Below are positions 54,128 to 63,221 of a stretch of 64,000 nt of DNA, piece by piece. The DNA is from Pseudomonas capeferrum. Lineage in GTDB: Bacteria > Pseudomonadota > Gammaproteobacteria > Pseudomonadales > Pseudomonadaceae. Below the pieces are notes generated by a model. The model was given only the letters and a program-made list of their open reading frames with translations, searched no databases and was not told the origin of the DNA. Both the position numbers and the translations under genes were made by a program. Where the stretch lies: the NCBI RefSeq assembly GCF_013523055.1, contig NZ_JAAMQM010000001.1, positions 62,001 to 126,000 on the forward strand, written 5' to 3'. Positions within the stretch are counted from its first letter, which is position 1; each line of letters begins with the position of its first letter.

Positions 54128-54898
54128 ATGGCGGAGACCCTGCAAGACAGCGAATACCGTGTACCCGCCCTGGAGCGCGGACTCAAACTGCTCGGCCTGT
54201 TCAACGCGCGCACCCGTAGCCTGGGCATCAACGACATGGCCGAACGCCTCGGGGTCAGCCCCTCGGCGCTCTACCGCATCGTCCAGACCCTGCAGGACAT
54301 GGGTTACCTGAACAAGCGCGAACGCAACCTGTACGAACTCGGCGCGCGAGTGATCTCCGACGGCTTCGCCTACCTGAGCAGCCGCGACATCGTCGAAATC
54401 GCCCTGCCACATCTCAACGCCTTGCGCGACAGCACATCGCTGTCGTGCCACCTGAGCATTCGCGAGCACACCGATGTGCTGTACATCTATCGGGCTTTCG
54501 CGCCGCAACGGCTGACGGTCAACATTCCAGTGGGTACCCGCCTGCCCTGTCACGTCACCGCCCTCGGCAGGATGCTCCTCACCGGCCTGGACGAGGAAGC
54601 CCTGGCCCAGTTGTATCAGCAGGTACGCCTGGATGATTACCCGTCGCCGGCGCCGCGGACCCTGCTGGAACTGCAGCAGACCATCGTCGATGACCGCCAG
54701 CGCGGCTGGGTGCTGCACCGCTCCGATTATTCCACGGCCATTGCCACGAGTATCAGCGACCGTACCGGGCAGGTCGTGGCGGCGATCAACCTGTCCGGGC
54801 CGGAAGCGGTTCTAGCCAGCGCGGCTACGGAGCAGCGCTATGTGCAACTGCTGCGGGAAACGGCCGAGGCGATTGCGCAAGAGTTGCTCGCGGGGTAA
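54128..54898 (+). CDS. IclR family transcriptional regulator
   Basis: A 256-residue regulator with an N-terminal winged helix (ALERGLKLLGLFNARTRSLGINDMAERLGVSPSALYRIVQTLQDMGYL) and a C-terminal IclR effector domain with HVTALGRMLLTGLD near the centre and AAINLSGPEA near the end. TGGAGG lies five bases upstream of the start at 54128; another in-frame ATG at 54044 is less likely. It follows mgdD in the same direction. Its target is unknown, but the mgd operon is the first guess, making two regulators for one pathway. Confidence 0.88.
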   Translation: MAETLQDSEYRVPALERGLKLLGLFNARTRSLGINDMAERLGVSPSALYRIVQTLQDMGYLNKRERNLYELGARVISDGFAYLSSRDIVEIALPHLNALRDSTSLSCHLSIREHTDVLYIYRAFAPQRLTVNIPVGTRLPCHVTALGRMLLTGLDEEALAQLYQQVRLDDYPSPAPRTLLELQQTIVDDRQRGWVLHRSDYSTAIATSISDRTGQVVAAINLSGPEAVLASAATEQRYVQLLRETAEAIAQELLAG

Positions 54899-54999
54899 GG
54901 GCCTGGGTAAGTGATAGTACGCTGCGCCACCATCAGCTCGCTAACCAGCCGCTGACGCGCCTGCTCGAACAGTGTGGGCGGGGCACCTGTTGGGATGTT

Positions 55000-55899
55000 T
55001 CAACAATGAGATTTGGTCGCCACGAAAGCTTCAAGCGTCCCTTGGAACTCACCCAGCGCTCGTGAAATGAATTTATCGCGATGATGCACGGCATACAGCT
55101 GCCGTTTAAGAGGTGGGATGTCGTGGTTCAAGACGACCAATTGCCCCGCTGCAATCAGATCGTCAACGACCCAGTACGATAGGCAACTGATACCAATCCC
55201 CGCAGCGACCATGCGTTTTATGGCTTCGGAGCTGCCGATCTGTCGGGTATTACGCCACCGGCCGAGGTATGGCAGCAGAAGGTGGAGGACTTGCTCGGCG
55301 GTACCTGAACCACACTCGCGAACAAGCCAAGGAGCGTCTCGCAGGTCATCGAGTGTGACCGCAGCCTTGCGCGCCAGCGGATCGGTCGCAGCCGCGACAA
55401 TCACCAACTCGTCTTCGAACCATGGGCGGGCGGTCAGCTCAGGCAAATGGCAGGGCCCTTCGATCAGCCCGATATCGATGGAAAGCTGGGCGGCCTGCCT
55501 GGCGATATCCGCACTGTTACCCATGAAAACGTCGACCTGCAAGCCCGCCGCTCGCTTGCTCAGCATTTCTACCAGCACCGGCATGATGTAGTTTCCAATC
55601 GTAGTACTGCACCCCACCCTCAAGCGCGCGACGATATCGCTGCGCTGGAATCCATCTTCTATCTGCGCGGCGGCTTCCAGCAGCCGAATGGCCTGAGGTA
55701 GAAGGGTCTGGCCGTTATCGTTCAGCACCAAGCGTTTGCCAACGCGGTCGAACAGCCTGACGTCCAGAGCACCCTCCAATTCATGAAGCGCCGCGCTCGT
55801 GGCTGACTGGGATAATGCGAGCGCGACGCTCGCACTGGTTGTCGAGCCGTGTTGGGCAATGGCTCGGAAGATGTCAAGTTGGCGAAGTGTGAGCCCCAT
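55000..55899 (-). CDS. LysR family transcriptional regulator
   Basis: A 299-residue LysR regulator with an N-terminal winged HTH (LTLRQLDIFRAIAQHGSTTSASVALALSQSATSAALHELEGALDVRLFDRVGKR) and a C-terminal LysR-substrate domain (LRVGCSTTIGNYIMPVLVEM, GSSEAIKRMVAAGIGISCLSYWVVDD). It is divergent from a TDT transporter gene, with a 109-base gap containing a palindrome, the classic LysR arrangement. The base composition of this pair is somewhat AT-richer than the window around it, which may reflect transfer. Confidence 0.92.
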   Translation of the reverse strand: MGLTLRQLDIFRAIAQHGSTTSASVALALSQSATSAALHELEGALDVRLFDRVGKRLVLNDNGQTLLPQAIRLLEAAAQIEDGFQRSDIVARLRVGCSTTIGNYIMPVLVEMLSKRAAGLQVDVFMGNSADIARQAAQLSIDIGLIEGPCHLPELTARPWFEDELVIVAAATDPLARKAAVTLDDLRDAPWLVRECGSGTAEQVLHLLLPYLGRWRNTRQIGSSEAIKRMVAAGIGISCLSYWVVDDLIAAGQLVVLNHDIPPLKRQLYAVHHRDKFISRALGEFQGTLEAFVATKSHC

Positions 55900-55912
55900 G
55901 GTTCTACCTGTT

Positions 55913-55944
55913 AAACGGGTAAGCAATAGCTAAACTACCCGTTT
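55913..55944. promoter_or_regulatory. LysR operator candidate between divergent genes
   Basis: AAACGGGTA (55913-55921) and TACCCGTTT (55936-55944) form a perfect nine-base inverted repeat with a 14-base spacer, centred midway between the LysR gene and the transporter gene. Long-arm palindromes in this position usually bind the adjacent LysR protein, acting on both promoters. Confidence 0.6.
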
Positions 55945-56008
55945 TATCTATTACGTGCATCCCGCTATCGTGCACCGACTAAAAGGTGGAATACATTCAG
56001 GAGGCACT

Positions 56009-57181
56009 ATGCGCGACCTACCCCTGGCCAAGATCCTGCAAGGGGGTCAACCGCTTGCAGCGCTAGCGAATCCGAAAGAGGCAATCAGGCAGTTCACGCC
56101 TAACTGGTTCGCCGCCACGATGGGCACCGGCATCCTGGCGCTGGCGTTGGGTCAGCTACCTGGAAATATCCTGGTCCTGTCGCAACTTGGTAAAGCACTC
56201 TGGTTGTTCAACATCGTGCTGTTCGTAGTCTTTACCGCGATATACGCCGCCCGTTGGATTCTGTTCTTCGATGAGGCCAAGCAGATCTTCGGTCACTCCA
56301 CTGTTTCCATGTTTTTCGGCACGATTCCGATGGGGCTGGCCACTCTCATCAACGGGCTGGTGCAGTACGGCCTGCCCTCGTGGGGAGATTCGGTCATCGC
56401 TTGGGCGCATGTCCTTTGGTGGGCGGACGTGGTAATGGCGCTGGCATGCGGCGTGCTGATTCCATTCATGATGTTCACCCGCCAGCAGCACAGCATTGAC
56501 CAGATGACTGCCGTGTGGCTGCTACCCGTGGTAGCCGCCGAAGTCGCCGCCGCAAGTGGTGGCGTCATCGCACCACACTTGGTTGATACCAGCGCGCAAT
56601 TCACCATGCTGATCACCAGCTACGTGTTGTGGGCGTATTCGGTTCCGGTCGCCCTCAGCATTCTGGTGATCCTGATGTTACGCCTGGCGCTTCATAAACT
56701 GCCCCACGAAAACATGGCCGCGTCGACCTGGTTGTCGTTAGGGCCCATCGGCACGGGCGCCCTGGGGATGCTGGTGATAGGTAGCGACGCACCCGGGATT
56801 TTCGCGGCGCATGGCATGGGCGACATCGGCACGGTAGCGGCTGGCATAGGAATGCTCGCCGGCATTCTGTTCTGGGGTCTTGGCCTGTGGTGGCTGTCAT
56901 TGGCCGTGCTGATTACCGTGCGATACGTCAAGACAGGCATTCCGTTCAATCTAGGCTGGTGGGGTTTTACCTTTCCATTGGGTGTATATGCAGTGACGAC
57001 GCTCAAACTGGGTACCATGCTGGACCTGGTCTTCTTCGACGCGCTTGGAATTCTCTTCGTGATGATGTTGGTGGTCATGTGGCTGGTGGTCGCGGCCAGG
57101 ACAGCAGCGGGTGCTTATCGAGGCAACCTGTTCGTATCGCCTTGCATTGCTTTTCTGGATGCGAAACAGGCCAGTCGATGA
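56009..57181 (+). CDS. TDT family transporter (TehA/Mae1/sulfite exporter-like)
   Basis: A 390-residue polytopic protein with about ten hydrophobic segments and the TDT family start (FTPNWFAATMGTGILALALGQLPG). FFGTIPMGLATLINGLVQYG and WLSLGPIGTGALGMLVIGSDAP are family features. Family members move tellurite, C4-dicarboxylates, malate or sulfite; the substrate cannot be decided. AGGAGG lies six bases before the start at 56009; the frame extends upstream to 55955. It is presumably activated by the divergent LysR protein. Confidence 0.9.
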   Translation: MRDLPLAKILQGGQPLAALANPKEAIRQFTPNWFAATMGTGILALALGQLPGNILVLSQLGKALWLFNIVLFVVFTAIYAARWILFFDEAKQIFGHSTVSMFFGTIPMGLATLINGLVQYGLPSWGDSVIAWAHVLWWADVVMALACGVLIPFMMFTRQQHSIDQMTAVWLLPVVAAEVAAASGGVIAPHLVDTSAQFTMLITSYVLWAYSVPVALSILVILMLRLALHKLPHENMAASTWLSLGPIGTGALGMLVIGSDAPGIFAAHGMGDIGTVAAGIGMLAGILFWGLGLWWLSLAVLITVRYVKTGIPFNLGWWGFTFPLGVYAVTTLKLGTMLDLVFFDALGILFVMMLVVMWLVVAARTAAGAYRGNLFVSPCIAFLDAKQASR

Positions 57182-57729
57182 AATCGCGCGGTACGGTTCT
57201 CACAAGGCTTTCCTCGCTGTAGCGGCGCCTATGCCCTACAGAGAGCATATTTGTCAGGGTGGATCCTACCCTGCGTCCTGTTGACAGAACCTGGCGCGGA
57301 AATGGATAACCAAACGATCGTATTTGAAGGGGTGGTATTATACAAAGGCTGCGACCTATCTATCGGCAGCCAAGGTTGCCCTTTGCCATGAGGTACCTCG
57401 CCAAAGCGTTTGGCAAGCGAGCACTCGCATCGAGATTCTTACGCGGTTTGTGGTTTCCCAGCGCAAGCCCCCTTAGCCTGATGCCGGCCAGTTAAGGAAA
57501 AGTCATCAAATTTTATTGGCTGGCGTTCTTGTTTAATTACCAAATCTTCATTGATGCTACCGGCCTATCGCGGGATAAGCCCGCTCGCCACCGGGACATG
57601 CGCGCATCAGTGGCGAGCGGGCTTGTCCCGCGATAGGCCGGTAGCATCACTGAGACTCCAGGAGCCAGAACTCCAGTATTTGATCGACGACTCCCTTAAC
57701 TGACTGGCATTACCCCTTAGACTGGCTTA
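57182..57729. other. 548-base intergenic region with a REPIN
   Basis: No gene is supported. The sequence is AT-richer than its surroundings and contains small hairpins (GCCAAA-GCG-TTTGGC near 57403) besides the REPIN at 57553-57648. It separates a plus-strand transporter gene from the minus-strand broken xanthine dehydrogenase-type gene. Confidence 0.5.
57553..57648. repeat. REPIN: 39-base inverted REP pair
   Basis: Two REP copies lie in opposite orientation (57553-57591 and 57610-57648) around an 18-base spacer. The arms match at all but one position and share the GCGGG..AAGCCCGCTCGCCAC core with the array at 3394-3870. It can fold into a long hairpin between convergent genes. Confidence 0.9.
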
Positions 57730-59123
57730 TCAGCTGCTCATGACGCGATCGGGCGTCATCGGCGTGCTGCGCACACGTTTTCCGGTCGCGTGATAAATCG
57801 CGTTGCAGATCGCCGCCGATACCCCGACGATACCGATCTCTCCCACGCCCTTGGCGCCCAGGCGGCTGACGATGCGATCATCCTCGTCGATGAAGATCAC
57901 CTCGATGTCATGGATGTCCGCATTGACCGCAACGTGATATTCGGAAAGGTTATGGTTCATGAAGCGGCCCAGTCTATGGTCGGACCAAGTCACCTCGTGC
58001 AAGGCTTCGCTGATCCCCCATACTACCGCGCCGGTCACTTGGCTATGCGCGGTCTTCATGCTCATGATCCGGCCGGCGGCAATCGCGCTTACCACTCGCG
58101 TCACGCGTACGGTACCGAACGCCTCGTCGACCTTCACTTCGGCAAACACGGCAGAATGAGTCGCTCGAATGTAGTTCTTCTGCTTGAGCATGTTAGGCAG
58201 CAGCAGGTACTTTTCCTCTACGCGACTCGCGCCAGCTGCGGCCAGGATCATAGGCAGCGCAACCGAAACCGCAGTGGTGCGCCGCAGGCGCATATGCCCT
58301 TGGAAGAACTCCACATCCGCGAAGCGTGAATGCTCGAACGGCTTTCCAGGAAGCATCCTGGCCATCTTGTACAGCTGTTTTTGCAGCTTTTGGCAGGCGC
58401 CTTCCACGGCCGAACCGACGGTCGTGACATGCGATGATCCGCCTTCGATAGGGGCAACTGGCAGGGTGGAGTCGCCGAGCTGAAAGATGACCTTCTCCAG
58501 TTCGAGGCCCATCGCCGCGGCAGCGATCATGGACATCACCGTGTAGGTGCCGGTACCGATGTCGGTGGCCGCGCTGCTGACCACAAGTCGCCCATCGGCA
58601 TGCAACACGGCGCTGGCGCGCGCGAACATCTGCATCGCATCCCACTGATCCGTCGCGAGGCCCCACCCTACCAGTTCGGTACCTTCACGCATCGAGCGTG
58701 GCGCCATTGGGCGATGCGACCAACCGAAGCGCTCGGCGGCCTGCTCGTAGCAAGCCCGCAGTTCCTTGGTGGAATAAGGCAGATCCTTCATCGGGTCGCG
58801 GTCGGCGTAGTTCTTCAAACGTAGCGCGAGGGGATCCATGTCAAGCGCGTAGGCCAATTCATCCATCGCGACTTCGAGCGCATGCACGCCATGCGCGGCG
58901 CCTGGCGCACGCATGTCGATAGGCGTGTATTGATCAAGATCGACCAACTGATACCCCAGCCGGATATTGTCGCAGGCGTAAAGCTGGCCCGACCAGTTCA
59001 CGACCACCTCTACGTAATCCTCGATACGCGAGGTCTCGGCAATGGCCTCGTGCACGATGGCGCGTAGCGTACCGTCATCGCTTCGGCAGCACTGGCAGGC
59101 GCTACGTAGGAGAAGGGATTCAT
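57730..59123 (-). pseudogene. Xanthine dehydrogenase-type molybdopterin subunit, truncated by an internal deletion
   Basis: About 450 residues match the C-terminal two-thirds of PaoC/YagR-like molybdenum-binding subunits: RAPGAAHGVHALEVAMDELA (Mo-site region), GWGLATDQWDAMQ, SSAATDIGTGTYTVMSMIAA, GEIGIVGVSAAICNAIYHATGKR and the ending TPMTPDRV. Ahead of it, overlapping the 2Fe-2S gene stop by ATGA (59123), MNPFSYVAPASAAEA is the expected start of the FAD subunit. Fifteen residues later the sequence jumps, out of frame, into the Mo subunit. Most of the FAD subunit and roughly 250 residues of the Mo subunit are missing, so the enzyme should be inactive. Confidence 0.85.
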
Positions 59124-59683
59124 GCCGGTACCGTCCCGACGACGACGCCGCGATCATTGCCCTCGATAGGCTCCGCGATGCCCATGACCTGGGTCACGGC
59201 CTGCACGATCTGCGGGTAGGCACCGCAACGACAGACATTGCCGCTCATGAGTTCGCGGACCTCGGCGGCGTTACTGGCCTCACCTTCCTGGATAAGCCCG
59301 ACTGCCGAACACAATTGACCCGGTGTGCAATAGCCGCATTGGAAAGCGTCGTGATCGATGAAAGCCTGCTGCAGCGGATGCAGCGTGTCGCCGTCCGCCA
59401 GCCCCTCGACCGTGACGATATCCCGGCCATTGTGCATGAGGGCCAATGTCAGGCAGGCGTTGATGCGCCTGCCATCGACCAGGACTGTGCAAGCCCCGCA
59501 CTGGCCCTGGTCGCAGCCTTTCTTGGTGCCGGTCAAATGCAACTGCTCTCGCAGCAGATCCAGCAAGGTCACCCATGCCTCGATCTGCATGTGCGTTTCT
59601 TGGCCATTGAGGCGTAGCGTGATCGGGTAGCGAAGGGTCGAATCGGGTGCGCCAGGCGCCACGGGGTGAGCTTGGGTACTCAT
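59120..59683 (-). CDS. 2Fe-2S subunit of xanthine dehydrogenase-type oxidoreductase (PaoA/YagT-like)
   Basis: A 187-residue iron-sulfur subunit. The N-terminal plant-type ferredoxin motif is GCDQGQCGACTVLVDGR, and the C-terminal [2Fe-2S]-binding domain has CGYCTPGQL and NVCRCGAYPQIV. No Tat signal is evident. Normally it works with a FAD subunit and a molybdopterin subunit, but here those two genes have collapsed into one truncated remnant, so this gene is probably a leftover. GAGGA lies about six bases before the start at 59683. Confidence 0.9.
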   Translation of the reverse strand: MSTQAHPVAPGAPDSTLRYPITLRLNGQETHMQIEAWVTLLDLLREQLHLTGTKKGCDQGQCGACTVLVDGRRINACLTLALMHNGRDIVTVEGLADGDTLHPLQQAFIDHDAFQCGYCTPGQLCSAVGLIQEGEASNAAEVRELMSGNVCRCGAYPQIVQAVTQVMGIAEPIEGNDRGVVVGTVPA

Positions 59684-59968
59684 GAATCATCCTCGAAAGC
59701 CGGTTGTTCGAATGACGTTCAGAACCAGGCGTGCCTATCTCCTCTTCCCCGCTCGGAAGTACGCATGAAACGAACCCTGCACAGCGATCGCCAGTAGGGC
59801 TTGGCACATTCAGTTGATTAAAGTCGGCATCCGACCTGGTGACAAGCAATGGCCTTTGGCAGTACGGAAAGCTGGACGGCTGGTCATCTCGAGACTCCGA
59901 GCCGAAGGCTGCCATTGCGCAGATCTCTGGGCGGACACATGCTTGACAACGAGGGCTGCGCTACCCGT

Positions 59969-60985
59969 TCAGCCGCTGCGCTGTCCTAATCGAGCGCGGT
60001 AACTGCCAGGACTCTCCCCCGTCCACTTCTTGAACGCCCTGTGAAAGGCGCTGGGTTCCTGGAAGCCTGTCCGCGCGGCGATCTCGGCGATGCTGATGCG
60101 CCCCTCCCGCAGGCACTCGAACGCCATGGCGCGGCGTACTTCGTCCTTGATCTGCTGGTACGAGCGCCCTTCACGCTCCAGGTGGCGCCGCAAGGTACTG
60201 GCGCTCAGGCCCTGTAGCCTGGCCAGCGTGGTCAGCGTCGGCCACTGGCCGTAGTCACGCTCACGCAGGTGTCGATAGACCTCGGCCACCAGACCATCGT
60301 TATTGCGAAAGCGGATCACCAGCCATTGCGGCGCGCTGCGCAAGAAGGTCTTGAGCGCGGCCAGGTCCTGCACCACCGGCAAGCGCAGGTAGTGGCTGTC
60401 GAATTCCACTTCGCTATGGCCGGTGCCCAAGCGCAGGTCCGGCCCCCACAACAGCGCATCGTCCTCCTGGGGCGGGCGGGCGATGGCCAGCTCGGTGCGG
60501 TTGATGACGATGCGTCGGCCGGCCAGCCAACACAACAGGCTGATTACCAGCACGAGGAAGGTTTCCTCGGCGTAGACACGGGTCAGCGGATCGTCGATCC
60601 GCGAGTCCACGCTGACCACCACGCGTGCGCCACGAACCGTGAACCGTCCACGCACATCATGCAGGAACAGGGCGAAATTGTTCAGGCATTGGCGCAAGGC
60701 TTTTTCCAGGTTGGGCTCCTGGATGAGGCCACGGCAGATCAGGGCGAAACTGCCCAGCGGCATGCCGTGGCTATCGAGCTGGAAGAACTCGTCGTCCAAG
60801 GCGTGGATCATGTCGAGCCACAGTCGCGCAAAGGCCTTGGCCGACACCCGGGCCTGGGCCTTGTCGAGCAGCGCGGGGTCGATGCCGGCGGCGCGCAGGT
60901 GCGCTTCGCGCAAGAGCGGTCGATCGCGATGGGCATGCAGCATCGCATTGAGGAAATAGACCGCGACCGAATCGCTATCGCGCAT
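59969..60985 (-). CDS. AraC family regulator (Arabinose_bd-type N-terminal domain)
   Basis: A 338-residue regulator with an N-terminal domain of the type found in OruR/ArgR-like AraC proteins (VAVYFLNAMLHAHRDRPLLREAHLRAAGIDP, DPLTRVYAEETFLVLVISLLCWLAG) and a C-terminal AraC HTH (LSASTLRRHLEREGRSYQQIKDEVRRAMAFECL, ISIAEIAARTGFQEPSAFHRAFKKWTGESPGSYR). It diverges from bktB across 162 bases that include TGGCA-AAAAA-TGCCA at 61006-61020. It probably controls the thiolase-dehydrogenase pair. Confidence 0.9.
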   Translation of the reverse strand: MRDSDSVAVYFLNAMLHAHRDRPLLREAHLRAAGIDPALLDKAQARVSAKAFARLWLDMIHALDDEFFQLDSHGMPLGSFALICRGLIQEPNLEKALRQCLNNFALFLHDVRGRFTVRGARVVVSVDSRIDDPLTRVYAEETFLVLVISLLCWLAGRRIVINRTELAIARPPQEDDALLWGPDLRLGTGHSEVEFDSHYLRLPVVQDLAALKTFLRSAPQWLVIRFRNNDGLVAEVYRHLRERDYGQWPTLTTLARLQGLSASTLRRHLEREGRSYQQIKDEVRRAMAFECLREGRISIAEIAARTGFQEPSAFHRAFKKWTGESPGSYRARLGQRSG

Positions 60986-61147
60986 GACTTGGGCTTCACT
61001 GCAAGTGGCAAAAAATGCCAGGTTGACTGAACACATCCGGCATAGGCCGCATCCTGGCCTTTGCCTAGACTCAACCCACCTCGGAGACGGTGGCCATTCT
61101 CGCAGAGCCCTGCCCCTCCTGCCATGCCTTCACACTTGGAGCCTTGC

Positions 61148-62332
61148 ATGAACCATCCAGAAATCTACATCGTCAGTGCCGTGCGTTCCGCCATCGGTGG
61201 TTTTGGCGGTTCGCTCAAAGACCTCCCCCTGGCCGACCTGGCCACCGCGATCAGCCGCGCCGCCATCGAGCGTTCCGGTGTCGCCGCCGAACAGATCGGC
61301 CATGTGGTCATGGGCAACGTCATCCCTACCGAACCGCGCGACGCCTACCTGGGCAGGGTCGCCGCCATGAACGCAGGCATTCCCAAGGAAACCCCGGCCT
61401 TCAACGTCAATCGCCTGTGCGGTTCGGGCCTGCAAGCGATCGTCTCGGCCGCCCAGTGCCTGCTGTTGGGTGATACCGAGGTGGCGCTGGCCGCTGGCGC
61501 CGAATCCATGAGCCGTGGCCCGTACCTGCTGCCGCAGGCTCGCTGGGGCGCGCGCATGGGTGATCTGCAAGGCATCGACTATACCGTCGGCATCCTGCAG
61601 GACCCTTTCGAACACTTCCACATGGGCATCACTGCCGAGAATGTCGCGGCCGCCAATGGCATCAGCCGTGAAATGCAGGATGAACTGGCCCTGACCAGTC
61701 AGCGCCGTGCCGCCCGCGCCATTGCCGAAGGCCGCTTCGACAGCCAGATCGTTGCCCTCGAACTCAAGACCCGCAAAGGCAGTGTGCAGTTCGCCGTGGA
61801 CGAGCATGTGCGAGGCGACGTCAGCGCCGAACAGCTGGCGGGTATGAAATCGGTGTTCAAGAAGGACGGAACGGTCACCGCCGGCAATGCCAGCGGCATC
61901 AACGACGGCGCCGCCGGCCTGATCCTGGCCACTGGCGACGCGGTCCGCCGCCTTGGCCTCAAGCCGCTGGCGCGCCTGGTGGCCTATGCCCATGCCGGCG
62001 TCGAACCGCACCTGATGGGCCTGGGCCCGATCCCGGCGAGCCGCAAGGTGCTGGAGAAGGCCGGACTGCGCGTCAGCGACCTGGACGTGATCGAATCCAA
62101 CGAAGCCTTCGCCGCCCAGGCCTGTGCCGTGGCTCGCGCGCTGGACTTCGACCCCGAGAAGGTCAACCCCAACGGCTCGGGTATTTCCCTGGGTCACCCG
62201 GTCGGCGCCACCGGCGCGATCATCGCCACCAAGGCCATCCACGAACTGCAGCGCATCCAGGGCCGCTATGCGCTGGCTACCATGTGCATCGGTGGCGGCC
62301 AGGGTATCGCTGTCGTCTTCGAACGCGTCTGA
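61148..62332 (+). CDS. bktB: Beta-ketothiolase (acetyl-CoA acyltransferase family)
   Basis: A 394-residue thiolase. The nucleophilic cysteine is Cys91 in NRLCGSG; GAESMSRGPYLL, ESNEAFAAQ, GHPVGATG and the C-terminal CIGGGQG with the second catalytic Cys are present. It condenses or cleaves acyl-CoA, and by neighbour and resemblance it is the BktB-like enzyme of P. putida, used in acetoacetyl-CoA or 3-ketovaleryl-CoA metabolism. TTGGAG lies eight bases upstream of the start. It is 16 bases from the dehydrogenase gene. Confidence 0.9.
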   Translation: MNHPEIYIVSAVRSAIGGFGGSLKDLPLADLATAISRAAIERSGVAAEQIGHVVMGNVIPTEPRDAYLGRVAAMNAGIPKETPAFNVNRLCGSGLQAIVSAAQCLLLGDTEVALAAGAESMSRGPYLLPQARWGARMGDLQGIDYTVGILQDPFEHFHMGITAENVAAANGISREMQDELALTSQRRAARAIAEGRFDSQIVALELKTRKGSVQFAVDEHVRGDVSAEQLAGMKSVFKKDGTVTAGNASGINDGAAGLILATGDAVRRLGLKPLARLVAYAHAGVEPHLMGLGPIPASRKVLEKAGLRVSDLDVIESNEAFAAQACAVARALDFDPEKVNPNGSGISLGHPVGATGAIIATKAIHELQRIQGRYALATMCIGGGQGIAVVFERV

Positions 62333-62348
62333 TCCGGAGCCTATTGCC

Positions 62349-63197
62349 ATGAACATCCAACACATTGCCGTGATCGGCGCGGGCACCATGGGCAACGGCA
62401 TCGCCCAGGCATGCGCCGTGGCCGGTTTCCAGGTCACCCTGATCGACGTATCCGATGCGGCGCTGGCACGCGGCCTGGCGACCCTGGGCAAGAACCTCGA
62501 GCGACAGGTCAAGAAGGAGACGCTGACTGGCGCCCAGGCCGAGGCCGCCTTGGCGCGCATCGCCAGCAGCACGGACTATGCCATGCTGGCCAGCGCTCAC
62601 CTGGTGATCGAAGCGGCTACCGAGAACCTGCCCCTCAAGCAGCGCATCCTGCAACAGGTCGCGGCCAACGTTTCCCCCCAGTGCCTGATCGCCACCAACA
62701 CGTCGTCACTGTCGGTGACCGAACTGGCGGCGGCCATCGAACACCCAGAGCGTTTCATCGGTGTGCACTTCTTCAATCCGGTGCCGATGATGGCGCTGGT
62801 CGAGATCATTCGCGGGCTGCAGACCGACGACAGCACCTATGCGCAGGCGCTGCTGGTGACCGAGAAGCTGGGCAAGACGCCGATCAGCGCGGGCAATCGT
62901 CCGGGCTTCGTGGTCAACCGGATTCTGGTACCGATGATCAACGAGGCGATCTTCGTGCGTCAGGAAGGCCTGGCCAGCGCCGAGGACATCGACACCGGCA
63001 TGCGATTGGGCTGCAATCAGCCCATCGGACCGCTGGCCCTGGCCGACTTGATCGGCCTGGATACCTTGCTGGCGATCATGGAGGCGTTCCATGAGGGCTT
63101 CAACGACAGCAAATACCGCCCTGCCCCGCTGCTCAAGGAAATGGTTGCCGCCGGTTACCTGGGACGCAAGAGCGGGCGCGGCTTCTTCGTCTACTGA
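62349..63197 (+). CDS. 3-hydroxybutyryl-CoA dehydrogenase
   Basis: A 282-residue NAD-dependent 3-hydroxyacyl-CoA dehydrogenase. The Rossmann start is HIAVIGAGTMGNGIAQACA, VIEAATENLPLKQ follows, and the catalytic His lies in FIGVHFFNPVPMMALVE near residue 138, with NRPGFVVNRIL and CNQPIGPLALADLIGLD in the C-terminal domain. Length is that of single-domain butyryl enzymes (Hbd/PaaH) rather than FadB. It follows bktB by 16 bases and is surely co-transcribed with it. Confidence 0.92.
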   Translation: MNIQHIAVIGAGTMGNGIAQACAVAGFQVTLIDVSDAALARGLATLGKNLERQVKKETLTGAQAEAALARIASSTDYAMLASAHLVIEAATENLPLKQRILQQVAANVSPQCLIATNTSSLSVTELAAAIEHPERFIGVHFFNPVPMMALVEIIRGLQTDDSTYAQALLVTEKLGKTPISAGNRPGFVVNRILVPMINEAIFVRQEGLASAEDIDTGMRLGCNQPIGPLALADLIGLDTLLAIMEAFHEGFNDSKYRPAPLLKEMVAAGYLGRKSGRGFFVY

Positions 63198-63221
63198 GAC
63201 CCACGCCGCGCCGCCAGCCGG

